The translations under genes and the position numbers were made by a program. Positions 42,224-49,276 of a stretch of 64,000 nt of DNA are shown here, piece after piece; positions within the stretch are counted from its first letter, which is position 1, and each line of letters opens with the position of its first letter. The DNA lies in contig NZ_CANLGU010000006.1 of assembly GCF_947490405.1 (NCBI RefSeq), positions 167,410-231,409 on the forward strand, given 5' to 3'. Below the pieces are notes generated by a model that saw only the letters and a program-made list of their open reading frames with translations, was not told the origin of the DNA and made no database searches. Origin of the DNA: an uncultured Algibacter sp. (lineage in GTDB: Bacteria > Bacteroidota > Bacteroidia > Flavobacteriales > Flavobacteriaceae).

Positions 42224-43741
42224 TTAAATTTTATTATTAATCTTATATAAATAATACTGTTTGTTTTTGTAAATTAAGTTAAGATATTCCCCTAAGCTTT
42301 CTTCATTGGTTAATAAATAATTAATCTTATATTTTTTACTTAGTTTCTCTAAAGAATCTATATTCTTTACAGCCCCTTTTTTTGCTTCAACTCGATTATA
42401 CCATTCATGGATTTTACTTAAATCAGCTGGAACAAATTTAAACAATACAAACCTGTCTCTTTCCATTTTTCTCGTCATGCTATACTCTTCAAGAGGACTA
42501 AATATTACAGCTTGCTTTTCAATATTATCTTTTATGTAATAACAAACATCATCAAACTCATCTAATTTTAAATAATTAAGAGATTTATTAATACGTGATA
42601 ATAAAAGAGGCATAAGGGATATGCAAAACACCAAAATTAAAAAAAAGTATATTTTATTTAAATAATTACTCTTAATAGCATTATATAGCGACTTGGTTAT
42701 CAAAAGCGTCAATACAAATGTAGATACAGTATTGATTCTGTAAGGGTAATATTTTAAAAAAGTTCCAGATTTATCAAAGTACGATATTGGAACTATAAGT
42801 AGTGTTATAAACAAAGAAATTATTGCAAAATTATAAAGAAATGATAACTCGTAATTTGATTTTTTATGAGATTTTAAATAAACTAAAATTACTAACCCTA
42901 TTATAGCATAAGATACTCCAAATAAATGGTTATGTAAAAAATAATCTAAAGACTTAAAGAGAGTTGTATGGTGCGGGTTTCTATAATGTGTATATATCCA
43001 GTCTGAATTTGGTTTTAACGAAGGATCTACTTGAGTGGCAGATAATAGATATACTACAAATGGTCCTATTACAACAAAGTAAATTAGCGATTTTAATATG
43101 ATAGATTTTAAGTTTTTTATAGATAATTTATCTAACGATATTAAAGTTAGCATAAGATATGCGAACATGTAAAAACCTACTAAAATATGAAAGTATGTAG
43201 CTATAATAAGAAAGACGATAGCCCTATAATCTCTCTTGTTTAAAATATTATATAAACCTAAAAGTGCAAACAAATAAGCAAATCCTTTGGCTTCGATACT
43301 TACTAACATCCAAGCTCCACCAAAAAGAGACTGGTGGTCAAGGAAAAGAAAGACTAAATGTGCTGCAATACAAAGATTGTTAAGCTTTATTTTCTTGTAT
43401 ATTTTACTTAAAACAAGCGAGTAGGCAATGATTAAAATCAATCTGAAGAAAATAGTCACTGTTTCAAATGAAAAATAACTTAGAAAAAATCCAACGATGT
43501 ATTGATATAATAATCTAGCTCCAGAAGATTCGGAGAAAACAAAAGAGTTCTTTATCCATTCTGGATCATAAAAGGCTTTAGCTAGTTGTAGATAATTTTC
43601 TTCATTGTCACCTGGAATAAAACCTAAGTAATAAATCGAAAGAATGATTGCTAAAATCTGCCATGATTTAAATCTTTCTACAAATTGGTTAAAGTCTAGG
43701 TTTGATAAAAAAACGTTAGTTCTATTTATGATTGAAGTCAT
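42224..43741 (-). CDS. GT-C-like polytopic membrane protein
   Basis: The 505-residue protein has about 10-12 membrane helices and a soluble C-terminal 120 residues (YSMTRKMERDRFVLFKFVPAD, INYLLTNEESLGEYL). The first extracytoplasmic loop carries an acidic GDNEENY (Asp45, Glu47, Glu48), as in GT-C glycosyltransferases that use polyprenyl-phosphate sugars. No named family was recognised. Directly upstream is a GtrB/DPM1-like gene whose product would supply such a donor, which supports the GT-C reading. Confidence 0.7.
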   Translation of the reverse strand: MTSIINRTNVFLSNLDFNQFVERFKSWQILAIILSIYYLGFIPGDNEENYLQLAKAFYDPEWIKNSFVFSESSGARLLYQYIVGFFLSYFSFETVTIFFRLILIIAYSLVLSKIYKKIKLNNLCIAAHLVFLFLDHQSLFGGAWMLVSIEAKGFAYLFALLGLYNILNKRDYRAIVFLIIATYFHILVGFYMFAYLMLTLISLDKLSIKNLKSIILKSLIYFVVIGPFVVYLLSATQVDPSLKPNSDWIYTHYRNPHHTTLFKSLDYFLHNHLFGVSYAIIGLVILVYLKSHKKSNYELSFLYNFAIISLFITLLIVPISYFDKSGTFLKYYPYRINTVSTFVLTLLITKSLYNAIKSNYLNKIYFFLILVFCISLMPLLLSRINKSLNYLKLDEFDDVCYYIKDNIEKQAVIFSPLEEYSMTRKMERDRFVLFKFVPADLSKIHEWYNRVEAKKGAVKNIDSLEKLSKKYKINYLLTNEESLGEYLNLIYKNKQYYLYKINNKI

Positions 43742-43785
43742 TTCTTTTTTTTTAGATGAAAATCAGTGATTTTTTAATTTGAAAC

Positions 43786-44760
43786 TTAAATCACTTCTTC
43801 AATTATAAAACGCGGACGTTTTTTAGTTTCTTTGTATATTTTTCCTATATATTCACCTAAAACTCCCATACTAAGGAGTTGTATTCCACTAATAAAATAT
43901 ATTGGAAGGGTTATCGAGGTCCAACCAGGAACAGTATCTTTAAAAAAGAATGAATATAACGAGTAAAATGCTAATAGTATGCTTATAAGAAAGACTAGCA
44001 TTCCCAATCGCGTAACAAGTCTCAAAGGCTTTATGCTAAAAGAAGTAATACCTTCCCAGGCAAAAGCTAACATTTTTTTAAATGGGTATTTAGATTCTCC
44101 TGCAGTTCTTTCCAAACGATTATAAAACACACTCGTAGTTTTAAAACCTATAAGAGGAAACATACCTCTTAAAAATAAGTTTACTTCATCGAAATTAAAA
44201 AGTTTTTCAATCACATTTTTGCTTGCTAACCTAAAATCTGCGTGGTTATATACTATTTCAACACCTAAGCCCTTTATAAGTTTATAAAATAATAATGCTG
44301 TATTTTTTTTAAAAAAAGTATCAGTAGCTCTTTCGTTTCTTACACCATAAACTATTTGATTTCCAGCTTGGTAAGCAAGAATCATATCTTTTATAACATT
44401 GATGTCATCTTGTAAATCAACATCTATAGAAATTGTGCAATCTGCTTCTTGGTGTCCTATTTGTAAACCTGCTAGTACCGCATTTTGATGACCAAAATTT
44501 CTAGATAGCTTTAAACCTTTAATATTCTCGTGTTTATGAGATAAATCAGCGATAATATCCCAAGTTTTATCTTTACTACCATCATCTATAAAAAATAAAA
44601 AGCTAGACCTGTCAATAACTTTTTCTTCTATTAGTCTATTTAATAATTCTAATAATTTTTTGGAGGAGTAATTTAAAACCTCTTCTTCATTATAACAAGG
44701 CAAGATTATAGCAACTTTGGTTGGAGTTGCCTTTTGGTTTAATAGAGTAGTTTGTGCCAT
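43786..44760 (-). CDS. Polyprenyl-phosphate glycosyltransferase (GtrB/DPM1-like GT2)
   Basis: The 324-residue protein has a GT2 catalytic domain (VAIILPCYNEEEVLNYSSKKL, FFIDDGSKDKTWDIIADL, LKLSRNFGHQNAVLAGL, IDVDLQDDINVIKDMI) followed by two C-terminal membrane segments (LGMLVFLISILLAFYSLYSF and LPIYFISGIQLLSMGVLGEY). GtrB enzymes load a sugar from a nucleotide onto undecaprenyl phosphate for use outside the membrane. It precedes the GT-C-like gene by 44 bases, a typical donor/acceptor enzyme pair. Confidence 0.92.
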   Translation of the reverse strand: MAQTTLLNQKATPTKVAIILPCYNEEEVLNYSSKKLLELLNRLIEEKVIDRSSFLFFIDDGSKDKTWDIIADLSHKHENIKGLKLSRNFGHQNAVLAGLQIGHQEADCTISIDVDLQDDINVIKDMILAYQAGNQIVYGVRNERATDTFFKKNTALLFYKLIKGLGVEIVYNHADFRLASKNVIEKLFNFDEVNLFLRGMFPLIGFKTTSVFYNRLERTAGESKYPFKKMLAFAWEGITSFSIKPLRLVTRLGMLVFLISILLAFYSLYSFFFKDTVPGWTSITLPIYFISGIQLLSMGVLGEYIGKIYKETKKRPRFIIEEVI

Positions 44761-44789
44761 TTCACTTAAGTGTTAGGTTAAAAATTGTA

Positions 44790-44927
44790 TTACACTATAC
44801 AATTAGAGCATTTAGGGAGTAAGAAATATAGCATACCAAATATCAGACAAATGTAATAACAAAAACATACAGTAAATAATCGCTTGTTAAATTTTTCGAT
44901 AATATGCTTGGTTTTGCCTTTATTCAT
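44790..44927 (-). CDS. Possible small membrane protein, 45 residues
   Basis: An ATG at 44925-44927 opens 45 codons. A basic N-terminus (MNKGKTKHIIEKFNKR) is followed by one hydrophobic stretch of about 20 residues (LFTVCFCYYICLIFGMLYFL) and a Cys-containing tail. The topology is sensible for a small membrane protein upstream of the GtrB/GT-C pair. However, a -7 box (44848-44855) lies inside it, and frames this short arise by chance in A/T-rich DNA. Speculative. Confidence 0.25.
   Translation of the reverse strand: MNKGKTKHIIEKFNKRLFTVCFCYYICLIFGMLYFLLPKCSNCIV
44848..44855 (-). promoter_or_regulatory. Candidate -7 box of the GtrB/GT-C gene group
   Basis: Minus-strand TACATTTG. The start would be near 44841 with a leader of about 80 bases to the ATG at 44760. 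No -33 element at standard spacing. Confidence 0.4.
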
Positions 44928-45158
44928 GAGTGTTAAATGTAGTTAACCGATTTTAATTACTGTTTTAGCGAATTAAACTAATTCTACTCTTCTTGCATTA
45001 AAACAATTACTAAATTTACCCCGTTAAACAGAATTAGATTGATTAATAGCATTATTGATTTAGTTTTCTAAAAAGGATTTAAAATATTTTTAAAACTCTC
45101 AAAAATAACATATTAGCGCAAAAGCGAAATATAGTTTATTTATTTTGAAACCAATTAG

Positions 45159-45202
45159 AAAGTAAATTGATTTATTTAAGTTATTAAAAAGTAAATTGAT
45201 TT
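45159..45202 (+). repeat. Short direct repeat upstream of the DegT gene
   Basis: AAAGTAAATTGATTT occurs at 45159-45173 and again at 45188-45202, 29 bases apart (near three helical turns). It could be a pair of regulator half-sites or chance in A/T-rich DNA. Confidence 0.4.
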
Positions 45203-45208
45203 TGTTTT

Positions 45209-45322
45209 ATGTACAAGAGGGAAATATCCAGATTACATTTCATGTTTAAAATTAACATAGCTATTTGTTGTGGTATAAGCCTATGTACATGCACTAAAAA
45301 TTTAATAATTGCAAAATTTTAA
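45209..45322 (+). CDS. Possible 37-residue leader peptide overlapping the next start codon
   Basis: ATG at 45209 opens 37 codons whose stop overlaps the DegT start as TAATG (45320-45324). The peptide begins MYKREISRLHFMFK and contains a Cys-rich ICCGISLCTCT. One-base overlap is typical of translational coupling, but no promoter or codon bias confirms it. Confidence 0.25.
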   Translation: MYKREISRLHFMFKINIAICCGISLCTCTKNLIIAKF

Positions 45323-46452
45323 TGTTGACTAAAACGAAAATATATTTATCATCGCCTCACATGGGTGGGTCAGAGCAAAAATTTGTTAACGAAGCTTTTT
45401 CAACAAATTGGATTGCTCCTTTAGGGCCAAACGTTGATGGTTTTGAGAATGACATACAAACCTATTTAGGTGGAAACAAGCATGTAGCAGCCTTAAGTTC
45501 AGGTACTGCTTCTATTCATCTAGCTCTTAAGATTTTAGGAGTTACAAATGGAGATGAAGTTTTATGTCAAAGTTTTACTTTTTCAGCATCAGCAAATCCT
45601 ATATTATATCTGGGAGCTACACCTATTTTTATTGATAGTGAAAAAGACACTTGGAATATTTCTCCAGAGTTGCTAGAAATAGCTATTAAAGATCGTATAG
45701 AAAAACATAGAAAACCTAAAGCTATGATAGCCGTACATCTTTACGGTATGCCTTATAAGGTTGATGAAATTAACGCCATAGCAAAAAAATACGACATACC
45801 TGTAGTTGAAGATAGTGCTGAAGCCCTAGGTAGTAAATATTTTAACCGAAAATGTGGAGCTCTTTCTGACGCAGGAATATTATCATTCAATGGAAATAAA
45901 ATTATAACTACATCTGGAGGAGGCGCTCTTATTGTTAACTCTGACGAGCTTAAGAAAAAAGCTGTTTTCTTATCAACCCAAGCTAGAGATAATGCACCAC
46001 ATTACGAACATTCATCTGTAGGTTACAATTATAGAATGAGTAATGTTTTAGCTGGTATTGGAAGAGGGCAGATGGAAGTTATCGATGATAGAGTAAGTGC
46101 TAGAAGAAAGAATTTTGATTTTTACAAAAAGCATTTATCACAATTTGATGATATTACTTTTTTAGATGAACAAAATGGTTTCTTTTCTAATAGATGGATT
46201 ACTTGTATTGAAACCAAATCATACGAGCTTAGAGAAAAAATAAGATTAGAATTATTAAAAGACAATATAGAATCAAGACCACTGTGGAAACCCATGCATA
46301 TGCAACCTGTATTCAAAGGATATTTGCATTTTACCAATGGGGTATCTGAAACCTTGTTTGAAAAAGGACTTTGTTTACCCAGTGGCTCCAATTTAAGTCA
46401 AGAAGATTTGACTAGAGTTGTAAATAATATTAAGAACACCCTCAAATTATAA
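45322..46452 (+). CDS. DegT/DnrJ/EryC1-family sugar aminotransferase (PglE-like)
   Basis: The 376-residue PLP enzyme makes an amino sugar from a keto sugar. It shows KIYLSSPHMGGSEQKFVNEAF, ALSSGTASIHLALK, VVEDSAEALGSKY, the PLP lysine Lys193 in LSFNGNKIITTSGGGALI, and HYEHSSVGYNYRMSNVLAGIG. LSSPHMGG near the start is typical of the PglE/WlbC-like group acting on UDP-4-keto-6-deoxy-GlcNAc. The adjacent dehydratase gene (3 bases downstream) would provide that substrate. First gene of the right arm. Confidence 0.92.
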   Translation: MLTKTKIYLSSPHMGGSEQKFVNEAFSTNWIAPLGPNVDGFENDIQTYLGGNKHVAALSSGTASIHLALKILGVTNGDEVLCQSFTFSASANPILYLGATPIFIDSEKDTWNISPELLEIAIKDRIEKHRKPKAMIAVHLYGMPYKVDEINAIAKKYDIPVVEDSAEALGSKYFNRKCGALSDAGILSFNGNKIITTSGGGALIVNSDELKKKAVFLSTQARDNAPHYEHSSVGYNYRMSNVLAGIGRGQMEVIDDRVSARRKNFDFYKKHLSQFDDITFLDEQNGFFSNRWITCIETKSYELREKIRLELLKDNIESRPLWKPMHMQPVFKGYLHFTNGVSETLFEKGLCLPSGSNLSQEDLTRVVNNIKNTLKL

Positions 46453-46455
46453 ATT

Positions 46456-48414
46456 ATGATACAGAACTACTTTAGTTACTTTTCTCAAAAATATGCCTCT
46501 AAATGGCTTGTTTTTGGTATAGATTTAGTTTTAATACTTGCAACGTTTTTCTTAGCCTATTTTATAAGGTTTAATTTTACGCTTGATTTCGATTTAAATC
46601 AATTTGTATTAGAACTCCCTTTTGTTTTATTTGTTTCAGCAGTTAGTTTTTTAATAGTTGGCTCATTTAAAAGTGTTATAAGGCATACAGGTTTTACTGA
46701 TGTTGTAAATGTTTTTAAATCTGTTGTATTAATGTCTTTAATATCTATTGCTTTAGTATTGTTGAATAGAGCGACAGATTTAGTTTCAGGCTTTACAATA
46801 CCAAAATCAATAATCGTAATACATGCGCTGTTAAGTTTTGTTGTACTAAGTGCAAGTAGATTACTTTTTAAAATGACTTACAAGTATTTAAAATGTAAAT
46901 TACTTTTAACAAAAAGAGTATTAATCTATGGTACTGGTGATTCAGCAATTGTAACCTATAATGCGTTATTAAATAATGCTAGTTCTAGTTTTAATGTTAT
47001 CGCATTTGTAGACGATAACGTTAAAAAGAAAGGAAAACTTATAAATGGAGTTCCTATTTTATCATATAAATTTTTAGATGAGAATTATGTTGTTTCCAAT
47101 GATATAGATGAAGTTATTGTTGCTCAGCAAAATACTAATACAAATAAGTTGATGAAACTTATTGATAAGTTAGCAGATTCTGATGTAAAAGTTACTAAAG
47201 TACCACCTATTGAGCAGTGGATTAATGGAGAGTTAAGTACTAAACAAATAAAACAAGTTCAAATTGAAGATTTATTAGGACGTCCTCCTATAGAAATTGA
47301 TAATCCTAATCTACTAAATGAGTTTAGAGGAGAAACAGTTCTAGTAACAGGAGCAGCGGGCTCTATAGGTAGTGAACTTGTTAAGCAACTATCGAATTTT
47401 GATGTTAAGCATTTAATTTTAGTTGATCAAGCTGAATCTGCATTATATGATGTTCAGCAAGATTTAAAGAGAGATGGGAAACACAATTATACAGCAATCG
47501 TAGCTGACATTAGAGATGGATTAAGAATAGACTCTATTTTTCAAAACCACAAACCAACTATGGTATTTCATGCAGCAGCATACAAGCATGTACCGTTGAT
47601 GGAAAAATCTCCATATGAAGCCATTAAAATTAATGTTAATGGCACAAAACTACTTGCAGACACTTCATCTAGATATAACGTTAAAAAGTTTGTTTTTGTT
47701 TCTACAGACAAAGCTGTTAACCCAACTAGTGTTATGGGAGCCACCAAAAGAATGGCTGAAATGTATATAAGCTGTCTTCAAAAAGAAAGCAAAACCAAGT
47801 TTATTACAACTCGATTTGGTAATGTTTTAGGATCTAACGGTTCTGTGATTCCATTGTTTAAAAAGCAAATAGAAAATGGATCTTCGCTTACTCTAACTCA
47901 TAAAGATATTACGAGATATTTTATGACTATACCTGAGGCTTCTCAACTTGTACTTGAAGCAGGTACAATGGGTAAAGGTGGAGAGATTTTTATATTTGAC
48001 ATGGGAGAATCGGTAAAAATTTACGACCTTGCCAAAAATATGATTAAATTATCAGGGTTAAGATATCCTGAAGACATTGATATTAAAATTACAGGATTAA
48101 GACCTGGTGAGAAATTATATGAAGAGTTATTGGCTAATGGTGAAAACACTTTATCTACTTATCACAAGAAAATATTAATTAGTAAAACTAGGGAATTAGA
48201 TTACGCTAAAATTAAAGCTGAAATAGAAGAGCTTTGTATAACTAATCGTTTTCAAAACAATAATATTGTGATGAAAATGAAGAATTTAATTCCAGAATAT
48301 AAATCGAATAACTCTGAATATGAGAAGTTTGATACTAGAGTTAAGATTTATAAAAAAGCTAAAGGTATTATTAATAATAGTTCTAATAAAAATGTAGAAT
48401 ATAAATCAATCTAA
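46456..48414 (+). CDS. UDP-GlcNAc 4,6-dehydratase, PglF/CapD/WbpM-like membrane SDR
   Basis: The 652-residue protein has four N-terminal membrane helices (20-130), a CoA-binding-like Rossmann domain (about 150-250), and the SDR catalytic domain starting VLVTGAAGSIGSELVKQL (295-312). The catalytic region FVSTDKAVNPTSVMGATKRMAE has Met427 where classical SDRs have Tyr and keeps Lys431. This Tyr-to-Met change marks the PglF/WbpM dehydratases. AAAYKHVPLME is also diagnostic. It converts UDP-GlcNAc to the 4-keto-6-deoxy sugar used by the preceding aminotransferase. Confidence 0.93.
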   Translation: MIQNYFSYFSQKYASKWLVFGIDLVLILATFFLAYFIRFNFTLDFDLNQFVLELPFVLFVSAVSFLIVGSFKSVIRHTGFTDVVNVFKSVVLMSLISIALVLLNRATDLVSGFTIPKSIIVIHALLSFVVLSASRLLFKMTYKYLKCKLLLTKRVLIYGTGDSAIVTYNALLNNASSSFNVIAFVDDNVKKKGKLINGVPILSYKFLDENYVVSNDIDEVIVAQQNTNTNKLMKLIDKLADSDVKVTKVPPIEQWINGELSTKQIKQVQIEDLLGRPPIEIDNPNLLNEFRGETVLVTGAAGSIGSELVKQLSNFDVKHLILVDQAESALYDVQQDLKRDGKHNYTAIVADIRDGLRIDSIFQNHKPTMVFHAAAYKHVPLMEKSPYEAIKINVNGTKLLADTSSRYNVKKFVFVSTDKAVNPTSVMGATKRMAEMYISCLQKESKTKFITTRFGNVLGSNGSVIPLFKKQIENGSSLTLTHKDITRYFMTIPEASQLVLEAGTMGKGGEIFIFDMGESVKIYDLAKNMIKLSGLRYPEDIDIKITGLRPGEKLYEELLANGENTLSTYHKKILISKTRELDYAKIKAEIEELCITNRFQNNNIVMKMKNLIPEYKSNNSEYEKFDTRVKIYKKAKGIINNSSNKNVEYKSI

Positions 48415-48480
48415 AATCCTACAGAGTCAAACAAATCTGTATATTTATTTTGGTTAAGGCCCCAAATAATTTAAATAAAT

Positions 48481-49257
48481 ATGAACATATCACTTTCTAA
48501 GAAAAAGGTTTCATTATTACCGTTATTACTTTTATTTTGTTTTTTTGTTACTTCTTGTGTTTCAAAAAAGAATGTAGTTTATTTTCAAACTGCAAAAGAT
48601 TTTGAAACAATTGTTGATACTGATACATTTGCACCTAAATTTAAAGTAAATGATATAGTCAGTATATTCGTGTCAACTTTTGATTTAGAAGCTGTAAAAC
48701 CCTTTAATTTATATAGAGGAGGAGGTAATCAATCCGTCGAACTTGTTGATTATTTAGTTGATATTGACGGTAACATAGACTATCCTGTATTAGGAAAGAT
48801 TAAACTTTTAGGATTAACAGTTGAAGAAGCTAAAGAACTTTTTAAAGAAAAACTTTCCATATATCTTAACGATCCTATTATCAATATTAGAATTTTAAAT
48901 TTTAGAATTTCTGTTTTAGGTCAAGTTAACTCACCTGGTAGATATGAAATATCAGGAGAAAGAATTACTTTATTAGAGGCAATTGCAATGGCTGGTGATT
49001 TAGATATAAAAGGGCAGAGAAAAAATGTATTAGTTATTAGAGATTTTAATGGTACAAAAACGTATACCAGAGTTGATTTAACAAATAAAGAACTATTTAA
49101 CTCACCTGTTTATTATTTGACTCAGAATGACATTGTGTATATTGAGCCTAATAGATCAGCCAAAAGTGATTCGTTTCTTGATGGAAGAGTTAATACAGCA
49201 ATATCTATTGCATCAATTATTATAACATCATCAATTATTTTATTGACCAGAAATTAG
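48481..49257 (+). CDS. wza: Polysaccharide export lipoprotein (Wza family)
   Basis: The 258-residue outer-membrane lipoprotein has signal LLPLLLLFCFFVTSC (Cys26). The Poly_export domain contains FKVNDIVSIFVSTFDLEAV and VDIDGNIDYPVLGKIKLLGLT. The SLBB domain contains ISVLGQVNSPGRYEISGERITLLEAIAMAGD. The final hydrophobic segment (ISIASIIITSSIILL) is typical of Bacteroidota members and replaces the amphipathic helix of E. coli Wza. Wza rings export polymer together with Wzc, encoded 19 bases downstream. Confidence 0.95.
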   Translation: MNISLSKKKVSLLPLLLLFCFFVTSCVSKKNVVYFQTAKDFETIVDTDTFAPKFKVNDIVSIFVSTFDLEAVKPFNLYRGGGNQSVELVDYLVDIDGNIDYPVLGKIKLLGLTVEEAKELFKEKLSIYLNDPIINIRILNFRISVLGQVNSPGRYEISGERITLLEAIAMAGDLDIKGQRKNVLVIRDFNGTKTYTRVDLTNKELFNSPVYYLTQNDIVYIEPNRSAKSDSFLDGRVNTAISIASIIITSSIILLTRN

Positions 49258-49276
49258 TATTGTTATTAATAATTTT

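Larger units (their letters stand above)
44761..45321. other. 561-base divergent intergenic region
   Basis: It lies between the second minus-strand group and the wza-wzc arm. It holds a minus-strand TACATTTG box (44848-44855), a possible 45-codon minus-strand frame (44790-44927), a 15-base direct repeat (45159-45173 and 45188-45202), and a 37-codon plus-strand frame that overlaps the next gene's ATG. Nothing else was recognised. Confidence 0.55.
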
